A stretch of 64,000 nucleotides of DNA from Pseudoalteromonas amylolytica (GTDB lineage Bacteria; Pseudomonadota; Gammaproteobacteria; Enterobacterales; Alteromonadaceae), in NCBI RefSeq assembly GCF_001854605.1, contig NZ_MKJU01000025.1:378-64377 (forward strand), in the 5' to 3' direction. Below, piece by piece: positions 25,177-33,574 of this stretch; positions within the stretch are counted from its first letter, which is position 1; each line of letters starts with the position of its first letter. The notes beneath the pieces were generated by a model. The model saw only the letters and a list, made by a program, of their open reading frames with translations. It did no database searches and was not told the DNA's origin. The translations under genes and the position numbers were made by a program.

Positions 25177-25429
25177 TTGTATCGTTATTTTTATTAATGA
25201 GATTTTTCATACGTCTGTGGTAGGTGAGGAAATACGTGACAAAGAGACGGAAAAGCTTAGCCTGATTGTTGGCAGTTAATGCAGGCGCCATTAATATTAT
25301 TCCCTTTATAAACAAGCGACGAGTGAAATTGTGGTGACTGTGTATTGATGAGTCTGCGCAATTTTATCCATGTTTGATATAAGCGCGACAATTATTTTAA
25401 GATCAATCGTGTCACTAAACCTGTGTCGC

Positions 25430-25473
25430 AGTGTACACTTTTTTAACACAAAATCAAACAAGGTTAACCTTGT
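25430..25473 (-). promoter_or_regulatory. Candidate promoter with two palindromes upstream of the second exporter
   Basis: On the minus strand, TTGATT (25452-25457), 16 bp, TACACT (25430-25435) is a plausible promoter. Palindrome AGTGTACACT (25430-25439) covers the -10, and the perfect 16-bp palindrome ACAAGGTTAACCTTGT (25458-25473) abuts the -35; their centres are 31 bp apart. The 454-bp gap 25129-25582 otherwise holds a long AT-rich leader and some imperfect hairpins near sapF (25515-25575) without a clean terminator. Confidence 0.35.
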
Positions 25474-25582
25474 GTTCATTTAACGTTTGACAGTGACAGT
25501 GGGGAGTTAAAAAGCGCTGATAAAGAGCCAAAAGTGGCCACAGCTAGCGTTTTTGCCAGCGGTCACTGGCACAGCTTAAGCG

Positions 25583-26344
25583 TTATACATTCAATAGACG
25601 TTGCATCACGCGTGATTTAGGAGCAGCAAAAATGCTTTGGGTATTACCGTACTCGGCGACTTTTCCTTTATTTAGCACCAATAGCTGGTCGCTCATATGT
25701 TTTACTAAACTTAAGTGATGGGTGATCAACACATAACTCAATCCTGACTCGCGTTGCAGCTCTAACAATAAGTTTACGGTCTGGGCTCTAACCGATGGGT
25801 CCAACGACGATAGCGCCTCGTCTAATACCACCACCTTTGGGTCTAAAATGAGTGCCCTTGCCAGTGCGATACGTTGCAATTGCCCACCACTAAACATGTG
25901 TGGGTAATAGTCATAATGTTCACTCAGTAAGCCTACACGAGTGAGCGTATGTTTAATCTTTTTATCACGTTGTTGTATGGTCAGCTCGGTATTTAGGCGT
26001 AGGCAGTCATCCAGCATGTCGCCAATGGTTAGACCTGGGTTCAACGAACGCGTTGGGTCTTGAAAAATTAACCGAATATGTCGACATTGTGTTTTGCGTG
26101 AGCCATCGTCTTCGATGGTGTCACCGTCAAGTAGTATTTGCCCCTTGTCGGCATGATCCGCACCCGCCAATACTCTTGCTAAGGTACTCTTACCTGAACC
26201 GGTTTCACCAATAATGGCGAGGGTTTCACCCACGCCCACCGAGAAGGAAATATTGGTCAGCACCTGAGCATGCGTGCGTTTAAATACACCCGCACGTGTG
26301 CAAAACGATTTGTTCAGTGCTTGCACTTTTAGGAGTGGTTGCAT
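25583..26344 (-). CDS. sapF: Peptide ABC transporter ATP-binding protein SapF
   Basis: 253 residues with Walker A GETGSGKS, signature FSGGQLQR, Walker B VVVLDEALS and an H-loop in LITHH. The second ATPase of an Opp/Dpp-like importer, last gene of pspF-sapABCDF. It overlaps sapD by 16 bp. In enterobacteria and Haemophilus the Sap system is linked to antimicrobial-peptide resistance and, with Trk, to potassium uptake; in other species putrescine export has been proposed. The sapF label rests on operon order plus family. Confidence 0.9.
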   Translation of the reverse strand: MQPLLKVQALNKSFCTRAGVFKRTHAQVLTNISFSVGVGETLAIIGETGSGKSTLARVLAGADHADKGQILLDGDTIEDDGSRKTQCRHIRLIFQDPTRSLNPGLTIGDMLDDCLRLNTELTIQQRDKKIKHTLTRVGLLSEHYDYYPHMFSGGQLQRIALARALILDPKVVVLDEALSSLDPSVRAQTVNLLLELQRESGLSYVLITHHLSLVKHMSDQLLVLNKGKVAEYGNTQSIFAAPKSRVMQRLLNV

Positions 26345-27336
26345 TTCGGCTTATCCTTCATCAGTGGAAAGTGGCATGCGTAAGTATGGCTGTGTACTTT
26401 GCTCTGTGTTGGCGTAACAACACATTGTTTTTGTGCCTGCGGGCAACGCGGTCCAAGTCGGCAGCCAATGGGTAAATGCTGTAGTGGAGGAATGGTGCCT
26501 TTAAGTGCATAAAAAGGTTCTTTGTGGGCAAGCCCTTGTGCATAGTCGGGCAGGCTTTTTACCAGTGCCTGTGTGTATGGGTGAAATGGGGTGCAAAATA
26601 CCTTATCGGTGGGCCCCGCTTCAACCATCTGGCCACAATATAAAACATGCATGGCGTGTGACCAGTCCGTGATCTCTTCAAGCTCATGAGATATCATCAA
26701 AATAGACATGTTTTTCAGCTGGTTAAGGCTTTTAAGTAAGCGAAACACCTGTGCTTTAGCAACACTTTCAAGGGCGGTAGTTGGTTCATCTGCAATCAAC
26801 AGTTTGGGGCTACGGGCAATGGCCATGGCTATCATGACTTTTTGACAGACCCCTTCAGAGAGCTCATGTGGGTAGCTGCTGGCTACTTTTTTGTCATCTC
26901 TGATCCCCACCTTGTGTAGCAGTGCTTTAACTTTGCTCTTTCTTTCGCTGTTGCGTGAGAAAAAGTTACTTTTGATGCTGCTGTCAGGTATCGACTCGGC
27001 AACCTGATCGTATATTTTTGCGGTTGGGTCTAGACTCCGGCTCGGTTCTTGGTAAATCATCGCCATATCTCGGCTCACAATTTTACGGCGCTTTTCAGGG
27101 CTTAATCTCATAAGATCCACGCCCTGCCAGTGCATCCTGTCCGCAGTGACCGTCCAACGCTTGTTTAATACACCCACAATGGCTTTGGCAATTAGGCTTT
27201 TACCAGAACCAGATTCGCCCACAAGGGCATGAACTTCTCCCTCTTTTAGACTGAGGTTGATTCTATCGACAGCGCGGATCACACCTTCTTCGGTCTGCAA
27301 TTCTATGGTCAAATTTCGAATATCGAGCAACTGCAT
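26329..27336 (-). CDS. sapD: Peptide ABC transporter ATP-binding protein SapD
   Basis: 335 residues: Walker A GESGSGKS, Walker B KLLIADEPTTAL, H-loop in MISHE, then the oligopeptide-transporter C-terminal extension with three cysteines (CRLGPRCPQAQKQC), typical of OppD/DppD/SapD and known in relatives to bind an Fe-S cluster. The signature motif LSEGVCQK departs from the usual LSGGMxQR: the second glycine is kept but the first is glutamate. The start shares a base with the sapC stop. Pairs with SapF to drive SapBC. Confidence 0.92.
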   Translation of the reverse strand: MQLLDIRNLTIELQTEEGVIRAVDRINLSLKEGEVHALVGESGSGKSLIAKAIVGVLNKRWTVTADRMHWQGVDLMRLSPEKRRKIVSRDMAMIYQEPSRSLDPTAKIYDQVAESIPDSSIKSNFFSRNSERKSKVKALLHKVGIRDDKKVASSYPHELSEGVCQKVMIAMAIARSPKLLIADEPTTALESVAKAQVFRLLKSLNQLKNMSILMISHELEEITDWSHAMHVLYCGQMVEAGPTDKVFCTPFHPYTQALVKSLPDYAQGLAHKEPFYALKGTIPPLQHLPIGCRLGPRCPQAQKQCVVTPTQSKVHSHTYACHFPLMKDKPKCNHS

Positions 27337-28229
27337 TAATCCACCTTTCGCCCTTTAAGTACCTGCCTAAGGCCATCACCTACTAGATTAGTAGATAATA
27401 CTGCAATAAATAGTAACACACCGGGCAGGCCAACCGTCCATGGTGCAAGATAAATGAGGCTGAGGTTTTCAGCCAAAATTGCGCCCCATTCGGTAGTGGG
27501 AGGTTGTGCGCCCAGTTTTAAAAAGCCCAGTGCGGCAATATCCAAAATTGCGGTAGATAAAGCCATGGTAAAAATAACCACAATATGCTCGTAAATGTTT
27601 GGCAAAACCCCACGGATAAGGATTTGCCACTTAGATGCGCCATCTAGACGAAATGCACTGATGTAATCTTTACTGAGCTCTTCTACCACGAGGTTTCTGA
27701 CCGAGTGAACATGCTGGGGTAACAGCGCAAAAATAATCGCCCACACGGTGTTGAGTAACCCCGGACCTAACACCGCAATAATGATGATAGCCAGTAGTAG
27801 GGAAGGGATAGATAACGTGATGTCTAACAAGTGATTTAGTAGGCTAGAACGCAGCCCTTTACTGATCCCCGCAAAGGTACCCAGTACAACACCGATTAAG
27901 GTCGTCACAAGCGCGGCGATAATGGACAGGCCAAATGTAAACGTTGCGCCATTCATTAATCTTGATAACACATCACGACCCAGATCATCGGTGCCGAGTA
28001 TAAAGCGCACATCACCAAGTTCATGCCACGATGGTGGTAGTAGTAAGGCATCGCCATGTTGTTGGTTGATACCATACGGCGCGATAAATGGTGCAGTAAT
28101 AGCCAACAGTGTTAAGGCAACAAAGACCCAAAGCCCAACCAGTGCTGGGTGATTAGATTTAAACTTTCGCCACAACCGAGACAGTGGCGAGCGATTTGAC
28201 TCTTCGCTAAATAAACTAAACTTTGCCAT
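27336..28229 (-). CDS. sapC: Peptide ABC transporter permease SapC
   Basis: 297 residues: an N-terminal OppC-like segment and first TM (about 32-55), then a BPD_transp_1 domain with five more TMs and a conserved cytoplasmic EAA-type loop near AFRLDGASKWQILIRGVLPN. GTDDLGRDVLSRL before the second TM is characteristic of DppC/OppC/SapC. Overlaps sapB by 14 bp and sapD by one base, so translation is coupled. Forms the membrane channel with SapB. Confidence 0.93.
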   Translation of the reverse strand: MAKFSLFSEESNRSPLSRLWRKFKSNHPALVGLWVFVALTLLAITAPFIAPYGINQQHGDALLLPPSWHELGDVRFILGTDDLGRDVLSRLMNGATFTFGLSIIAALVTTLIGVVLGTFAGISKGLRSSLLNHLLDITLSIPSLLLAIIIIAVLGPGLLNTVWAIIFALLPQHVHSVRNLVVEELSKDYISAFRLDGASKWQILIRGVLPNIYEHIVVIFTMALSTAILDIAALGFLKLGAQPPTTEWGAILAENLSLIYLAPWTVGLPGVLLFIAVLSTNLVGDGLRQVLKGRKVD

Positions 28230-29250
28230 GGGCCTGATTTCTCGATAATGGGTCTAGTAAAGTATGACTAAACTCAGCCAGCATATTGGCTAAAATGACA
28301 AACATTGATACAGCCAGCAGGCCACCCTGAATGGCTGGGTAATCGCGTTGATAAATGCTATCTATGAGCCAGCGGCCCACACCCGGCCAAGAGAAAATCA
28401 CTTCAGTGATCATGGCAAGGGTGATCAAGGTACTAAACTGTAGGCCAATTTGCTTAATTACTGGCAGTAGCGCATTTCGCAGGGCGTGATGCATGATCAA
28501 CTGGCGTCTGTTAAGGCCCTTGGCGCGTGCTGTTTTGATATAATTTTGCTCCAACACATCGAGCATAGAGTCTCTGGTAAAACGGATCAGCACAGTCGTT
28601 GGGTACATCGCCAGCACGATGGTAGGCAAAGCCAAATGATGCAAAGCATCCACAAATGCGAGGCCTTGATAGGGAAACCCCTGCAAAACAATATCAAGTA
28701 AAATAAAGTTACTAATGGGCTCCACTTCATAAAGTAGGCCAATTCTACCTGACATGGGGAACAGGCCGAGTCCTAGGCAAAATACCATGATAAGTAATAA
28801 TGCTAACCAGAATATAGGCACCGAAAACCCAAGTAGACTTAGCGAATTAATGACCTTCTCGGGCCAACGTTTGTGATAGGCCGACGCTATAATTCCCGCA
28901 GGGATGCCAACGAAGATTGATACCAGTAACGCGTACACGCACAGCTCTAAGGTGGCAGGAAAAAGCTTAACCACATGGTCAAATACGCTTTGTCCAGATG
29001 ACAAAGATACGCCCCAATCGCCTTGCAATATACGTTGTAAGAAAGCCAAATATTGGACAATGACCCCCTCATTGAGGTGATACTTTTCAGTCAATTGCTG
29101 GCTTTGCGTGAAGGATGGATTCACCTGGCCACTGACATTGGTCAATAACTCACCTGGGAACATATAGCTCAAAGAAAACGTAAACACGGTTAACGTGAAT
29201 ACCATGAACAACAGCAAAGAGAAGCGTCTGAGCAAATATTCAAATAACAT
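28216..29250 (-). CDS. sapB: Peptide ABC transporter permease SapB
   Basis: 344 residues: an OppB/DppB-type N-terminal TM (about 11-32), a periplasmic loop, then a BPD_transp_1 domain with about five TMs. The EAA-type loop reads YIKTARAKGLNRRQLIMHHA (exactly twenty residues), nearly the family consensus. The start shares a base with the sapA stop. Forms the channel with SapC. Confidence 0.93.
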   Translation of the reverse strand: MLFEYLLRRFSLLLFMVFTLTVFTFSLSYMFPGELLTNVSGQVNPSFTQSQQLTEKYHLNEGVIVQYLAFLQRILQGDWGVSLSSGQSVFDHVVKLFPATLELCVYALLVSIFVGIPAGIIASAYHKRWPEKVINSLSLLGFSVPIFWLALLLIMVFCLGLGLFPMSGRIGLLYEVEPISNFILLDIVLQGFPYQGLAFVDALHHLALPTIVLAMYPTTVLIRFTRDSMLDVLEQNYIKTARAKGLNRRQLIMHHALRNALLPVIKQIGLQFSTLITLAMITEVIFSWPGVGRWLIDSIYQRDYPAIQGGLLAVSMFVILANMLAEFSHTLLDPLSRNQAHGKV

Positions 29251-30854
29251 CAGTCTCGCCTCGCTTTGCCTAAAGAGATGCCACCAAATGGGCGAAGAGA
29301 AATGTCTTTAACATCTGCGCTGGTGGCTTGAAAGCGCATACCATGTGCAATAGGCACTAAAGGTAACTGCTCAATAATCATTTGTTGTGCTTGATGATAG
29401 AAAGTTTTACGTAACTCAACATCTGTGGTGTCTAAAGCTTGGGTTAAAAGTAGGTCGAACTCTGGGTTACACCAGTTTGCTGGGTTTTTTCCGCTAAAGG
29501 TGGCGGTACAACTTAACAATGGACTGAAAAAGTTGTCAGGGTCGGGCGTATCAGCTGCCCATCCTAACAACACGCTATCGTGTTCATGTTGACCAATACG
29601 CTCTAAGAATGTATTCCATTCATATTCAACAATGCGTGCTGATATGCCAATTCCCTTGAGGTCACTTTGAATGAGTTCGGCCATTTTTCTAGCATTGGGG
29701 TTATAAATACGCGATACAGGCATCGCCCACAGGGTCATGCTAAAACCATCTTCATATCCTGCTTCGATAAGCAGTTGTTTCGCGTACTCAGGGTTATACG
29801 TTGGCATATTGTCTTGCGCTTTAAACGCCCAAGACGATGGCGGTAAATGGGAACGTGCAATGATACCATTGCCGTAAAATACCGCCTGCATGATTTTTTC
29901 AAAATCAACAGAATGTGCTAAAGCCTTGCGCACTAACAGATTGTCGAAAGGCGGCTTTTCAGTGTTGAAGGCCCAATATCCAATGTTGAGGTTGGGTGCT
30001 TTATCCACGCGAATATCATCACGAGCGGCCAGTACGCTCAATTGTGTCGCACTAGGGTGTGCTGTGATGTCACACTCTTTGGTTAGCATTTTGGCGATGC
30101 GGCTGGTGCCGTTGGTGGTAATATCAAAAACCAGCTGTTGCATCGGCACAGGGTGTTTCCAGTAGTGCTCGTTACGATGGTAGCGGATCAGGTTGTCGCG
30201 CAAAAAGCTTTTATATTTGTATGGGCCTGTGCCTATCGGGTAGGTATCAAATAGCGCTTTTTGTTCAAGGCCAGCGAGGTGGTCAGCATACTCCTGCGAT
30301 AGGATCACCGCAAAGTCAGTGGCTAAGTTAGACAAAAAGCTACTCTCTGCATTAAACAGCTCAAAGCGAACCGTATAATCGTCCACTTTCACCACCTGAC
30401 GAATCAATTGATCTAACCCCACACTTTGAAAATAGGGGTAATTTGCGTCGCCCACAAAGTGATAGGGATTATACACATCAAACAGTCGGCTAAAAGAGAA
30501 CACCACATCATCCGCATTGAGTAAGCGAGTAGGGGTAAAGTAGTCGGTATGATGAAACTGTACATCTTTACGTAGGTAAAATGTGATCATCTTACCGTCG
30601 TCACTGACCTGCCAAGAATGGGCTATTTCGGGCTGAAACTCAGCGGTTTCCGGATCAATACTCAATAAGGTGTCGTACAGCTGACTCGCTATGATGTCGA
30701 TGGTTGAGCCTGTGGTCGTCACTTGTGGGTTGAACGACACTGGATTTGCTTCAGAGCAATATACTAACCCTTGGGTTTTTCTAATAGTCTGTTGGCTGGC
30801 ATCTATACAGCCTAGCAAGTAGGTGCACAATACACCTAACAGCAAATTACGCAC
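29250..30854 (-). CDS. sapA: Peptide ABC transporter substrate-binding protein SapA, predicted lipoprotein
   Basis: 534 residues, SBP_bac_5 (oligopeptide-binding) family, with conserved openings ANPVSFNPQ and FYLRKDVQFH. The start is GTG at 30854, two bases after the pspF stop. The N-terminus MRNLLLGVLCTYLLGC ends in a lipobox (LLGC, C16), so this copy is probably membrane-anchored, whereas the E. coli protein is a soluble periplasmic one. It captures the ligand for SapBCDF. It is the first sap gene after pspF with no room for its own promoter. Confidence 0.92.
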   Translation of the reverse strand: MRNLLLGVLCTYLLGCIDASQQTIRKTQGLVYCSEANPVSFNPQVTTTGSTIDIIASQLYDTLLSIDPETAEFQPEIAHSWQVSDDGKMITFYLRKDVQFHHTDYFTPTRLLNADDVVFSFSRLFDVYNPYHFVGDANYPYFQSVGLDQLIRQVVKVDDYTVRFELFNAESSFLSNLATDFAVILSQEYADHLAGLEQKALFDTYPIGTGPYKYKSFLRDNLIRYHRNEHYWKHPVPMQQLVFDITTNGTSRIAKMLTKECDITAHPSATQLSVLAARDDIRVDKAPNLNIGYWAFNTEKPPFDNLLVRKALAHSVDFEKIMQAVFYGNGIIARSHLPPSSWAFKAQDNMPTYNPEYAKQLLIEAGYEDGFSMTLWAMPVSRIYNPNARKMAELIQSDLKGIGISARIVEYEWNTFLERIGQHEHDSVLLGWAADTPDPDNFFSPLLSCTATFSGKNPANWCNPEFDLLLTQALDTTDVELRKTFYHQAQQMIIEQLPLVPIAHGMRFQATSADVKDISLRPFGGISLGKARRD

Positions 30855-30856
30855 GC

Positions 30857-31945
30857 TTATGCCTCTTGTTTTTGACCCGAGTCTAATAAGTTGTATTTTT
30901 TCAAATATCCACGTAGCTGATGATACGTTAAACCAAGCATTTGTGCAGTTTTCTTTTGATTAAATTGGCTATGTTTAAGTGCTTTTTGTAATAAGTCGAT
31001 TTCAAATTCATTAGAAAGCGATTTTAAATCACATGGAAAGCTTGTTGTTGACGCAGCACTTTGCGGCTCTGGAGTCTGCGTTGTATCTGCTTGAACTGGC
31101 GTTGTAGTTGAGGGGGCACTTGTTTGTGGCATCACTGTAGCTTTTACGCGCTGGGTAGGGCGATGGGGGCTTTCAAACGGGTCTAAAACGATATTGTGTA
31201 CAGGTAAACTTTCACTGCCGTGGCGATATAAACTACGCTCAATGACGTTTTTGAGCTCACGAATGTTGCCGGGCCAGTCATATTCTAACAATTTCTCAGT
31301 GGCCTTACGGGTAAAGCCGCTAAACAGAGACCAATTGAGATCACGGGCCATGTTGATGGCAAACTGCTCGGCCAATAACATGATGTCGTCCTGACGTGCT
31401 CTAAGTGGGGGTAAAGTAATTACGTCAAAGGCCAGTCTATCGAGTAAATCGTGACGAAATTCACCATTGTCAGCTAAGGTCGGTAAATCTTCATTGGTTG
31501 CACAAACTAAACGAGTATCAACTTTTACCGTGCTCTTGCCACCTACGCGTTCAAATTCGCCATATTCAATAACGCGAAGCAGCTTTTCTTGCACCATTGC
31601 TGAGGTGTTTGCTAATTCATCTAAAAATAAAGTGCCACCGTTGGCGCGCTCAAAGCGACCTTCGTGACGCTTGCTAGCACCGGTAAATGCACCACTTTCA
31701 TGGCCAAAGAGTTCACTTTCGAGTAAGTTTTCATTGAGCGCGGCGCAATTAAGTTTGATATAGTTCTGTTCCCATCGCTCAGACAAATAATGTAATCTTG
31801 CTGCGATAAGCTCTTTACCTGTACCACGCTCACCAATGATGAGAACGGGTTTCTCAAGTGGTGCCAGTTGTGACACTTGGTCCAACACAGTTAAAAAGCT
31901 ATCAGATTGGCCGAGTAAATTATCCTGTTGGCGAAATTGGCTCAT
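30857..31945 (-). CDS. pspF: Psp operon transcriptional activator PspF
   Basis: 362 residues without a receiver domain. The AAA+ domain starts almost at once: Walker A GERGTGKE, intact GAFTGA loop, Walker B GGTLFLDELA, arginine-finger region FRHDLLDRL. A Thr/Pro/Gln-rich linker (about 275-305) leads to a Fis-type HTH (NQKKTAQMLGLTYHQLRGYL). The E. coli protein is about 325 residues; the linker accounts for most of the extra length. In the known system PspA holds PspF inactive until envelope stress. It is divergent from pspA, and sapA follows after two bases. Confidence 0.95.
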   Translation of the reverse strand: MSQFRQQDNLLGQSDSFLTVLDQVSQLAPLEKPVLIIGERGTGKELIAARLHYLSERWEQNYIKLNCAALNENLLESELFGHESGAFTGASKRHEGRFERANGGTLFLDELANTSAMVQEKLLRVIEYGEFERVGGKSTVKVDTRLVCATNEDLPTLADNGEFRHDLLDRLAFDVITLPPLRARQDDIMLLAEQFAINMARDLNWSLFSGFTRKATEKLLEYDWPGNIRELKNVIERSLYRHGSESLPVHNIVLDPFESPHRPTQRVKATVMPQTSAPSTTTPVQADTTQTPEPQSAASTTSFPCDLKSLSNEFEIDLLQKALKHSQFNQKKTAQMLGLTYHQLRGYLKKYNLLDSGQKQEA

Positions 31946-31950
31946 ATTGC

Positions 31951-31981
31951 CTAACTCTTAGTTATTTTTGCTAACTGTTAG
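31951..31981. promoter_or_regulatory. Candidate PspF upstream activating sites
   Basis: Two related dyads, CTAACT-CTT-AGTTA (31951-31964) and CTAAC-T-GTTAG (31971-31981), 18-20 bp apart and about 115-140 bp upstream of the pspA start of transcription predicted from the sigma-54 element. Being just before the pspF start codon, they could also mediate pspF autocontrol, as in E. coli. Confidence 0.5.
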
Positions 31982-32067
31982 TGTATTTCAAAAATGGGTT
32001 GAACTAAAGTTATTTTTAAAATCAGTTAACCTTATGATATTGTTGTTCTTTTATGGTTTCGAAAAGT

Positions 32068-32083
32068 TGGCAAGTAATTTGAT
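32068..32083 (+). promoter_or_regulatory. Sigma-54 promoter of pspA
   Basis: TGGCAAGTAATTTGAT: good -24 box (TGGCA) and TTTG at -12 with correct spacing; the final C of the GC doublet is A. It lies 49 bp before the pspA ATG. The pspA promoter is sigma-54-dependent in E. coli. Confidence 0.65.
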
Positions 32084-32131
32084 ACATAACCAGTCAGCAA
32101 TTCAAATTTATAAACCAAAGAGGTAAAGATT

Positions 32132-32794
32132 ATGGGAATTTTCTCTCGTTTTGCAGACATCGTTAATTCTAATATCAATGCCATTTTAGATAAAGCCGAA
32201 GATCCAGAAAAAATGGTTCGCCTTATCATTCAGGAAATGGAAGATACATTAGTTGAAGTTCGCTCTACATCTGCTAAAACACTAGCTGAAAAGAAAGAGT
32301 TGACGCGTCGTGTTGAGCAGCTTAATGCACAAACTCACCAATGGCAGGAAAAAGCCGAGTTAGCACTGAGCAAAGACCGTGAAGACTTAGCTCGAGCAGC
32401 ATTGCTTGAAAGACAAAAGTCTGAAGAGGCGGCACAAAGTGTTAAGTCTGAACTTGAACATGTTGAAACACACATCGAAAAATTGCAGCAAGAAGTAACA
32501 ACTTTGCAAGAAAAGCTGGCAGATGCCAAAGCAAGACAAAAAGCGATTGTATTGCGTCAACGCTCTGCTGAGTCGCGTCTTGAAGTTAAAAAAGCACTTG
32601 ATAGCTCAAAAGTAGAAGATGCGCTTAACCGCTTTGAACGCTATGAAAGTAAGATTGATGGTTTAGAGTCGCAAATTGAGTCATACGACTTAGGTAAGAA
32701 GTCGCTGGCTGATGAAATTGCAGACTTGCAGAAAAATGAAAAAATTGATGATGAACTGGCTGAGCTAAAGAAAAAGCTAGCTAATGACAAATGA
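32132..32794 (+). CDS. pspA: Phage shock protein A (IM30/ESCRT-III family)
   Basis: 220 residues, almost entirely helical. The N-terminal amphipathic helix MGIFSRFADIVNSNINAIL binds membrane, then DKAEDPEKMVRLIIQEME and long coiled-coil helices as in E. coli PspA (222 residues). It represses PspF in the cytoplasm and, when the inner membrane is damaged, forms membrane-covering assemblies. First gene of the divergent psp operon, with RBS AGGT at 32121. A hairpin (32803-32832) lies between it and pspB and may set relative expression. Confidence 0.96.
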   Translation: MGIFSRFADIVNSNINAILDKAEDPEKMVRLIIQEMEDTLVEVRSTSAKTLAEKKELTRRVEQLNAQTHQWQEKAELALSKDREDLARAALLERQKSEEAAQSVKSELEHVETHIEKLQQEVTTLQEKLADAKARQKAIVLRQRSAESRLEVKKALDSSKVEDALNRFERYESKIDGLESQIESYDLGKKSLADEIADLQKNEKIDDELAELKKKLANDK

Positions 32795-32802
32795 ACTTAA
32801 GT

Positions 32803-32832
32803 GGTATCTGCTGAACTAATTCAGTAGGTACC
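32803..32832 (+). other. Hairpin between pspA and pspB
   Basis: GGTATCTGCTGAA / TTCAGTAGGTACC with loop CTAA and minor mismatches, no T-run. Possible mRNA-stability or processing element allowing more PspA than PspBC. Confidence 0.4.
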
Positions 32833-32871
32833 AACTGCAAGGTTATGCCTTCTTTTGTGGAGTAATAAATT

Positions 32872-33105
32872 ATGGACTTAGACATTTTAGTAGCACCAAT
32901 TATTATTTTTATGGCGGTAGTTGCACCACTTTGGTTGATTTTACACTATCGCAGTAAAAAGCAGGTAAGTCAGGGGTTGAGCGAACACGAACATCGTCAG
33001 CTTATCGAGCTTGCTAACAAAGCCGAGAAAATGGCTGAACGTGTTGAGACACTTGAAGCATTGCTTGATCAAGAAGCACCACAGTGGAGACGCAAGTATG
33101 AGTAG
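32872..33105 (+). CDS. pspB: Phage shock protein B
   Basis: 77 residues: one N-terminal TM (about 6-24), then a basic and acidic cytoplasmic part with a short coiled coil (HRQLIELANKAEKMAERVET) and the end WRRKYE. Length and layout match PspB (74 residues in E. coli). With PspC it senses membrane stress and recruits PspA, freeing PspF. It overlaps pspC by eight bases. Confidence 0.93.
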   Translation: MDLDILVAPIIIFMAVVAPLWLILHYRSKKQVSQGLSEHEHRQLIELANKAEKMAERVETLEALLDQEAPQWRRKYE

Positions 33106-33499
33106 TTTAAAGCGCGAGCTATATCGAGACCCGAAACGCGGCAAAATCGCTGGGGTATGCGCGGGACTAAGCGATTACTTTAATATGGAGTTGTGGTTAG
33201 TACGTATTTTGGTCATTACCGCAGTATTACTCTCTGGTGGGCCTTTGTTTGTTGTAGCTTACATTGCATGTTGGTTTATCTTAGATACTAAACCATACTC
33301 AGAGTCTCTTAAGAGTGATAAAAACAATGAAGACCCTATCTCTGTTAAATTTAAAGTTTGGCAAAAGGGTGAGCCGCCAAGACGTGCATTATTTGACTTA
33401 AAAGAGCGCCTGACTCGTTTAGATGACCGTATTCAGAATATGGAAAAGTACGTGACCTCTAGCGAATTTACAGTGAGCAGAGAGATCAACAAGTTGTAG
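33098..33499 (+). CDS. pspC: Phage shock protein C
   Basis: 133 residues from the ATG at 33098, which overlaps the end of pspB and opens with the family motif LYRDPKRGKIAGVCAGLSDYF. A start at 33011 in the same frame would add 29 residues from inside pspB and is rejected. The PspC domain has two hydrophobic segments (about 35-65), then a cytoplasmic coiled-coil tail (LKERLTRLDDRIQNMEKYV). Inner-membrane partner of PspB in stress sensing. Confidence 0.94.
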   Translation: MSSLKRELYRDPKRGKIAGVCAGLSDYFNMELWLVRILVITAVLLSGGPLFVVAYIACWFILDTKPYSESLKSDKNNEDPISVKFKVWQKGEPPRRALFDLKERLTRLDDRIQNMEKYVTSSEFTVSREINKL

Positions 33500-33574
33500 T
33501 CTTGGACTGAAAAGCTAATGTGGCGTGTGTGCGCCACAGCGCTTAAAACCAAATAAGAGGGAACCTGAACAAAC

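Noticed and set aside
25201-25400. Sigma-54 promoter for the second exporter
   Set aside because: Candidate TGG...GC pairs have the wrong spacing for a -24/-12 element.
33520-33537. Terminator after pspC
   Set aside because: GTGGCG-TGTGTG-CGCCAC forms a hairpin but no T-run follows, and ycjXF normally belongs to the same regulon.
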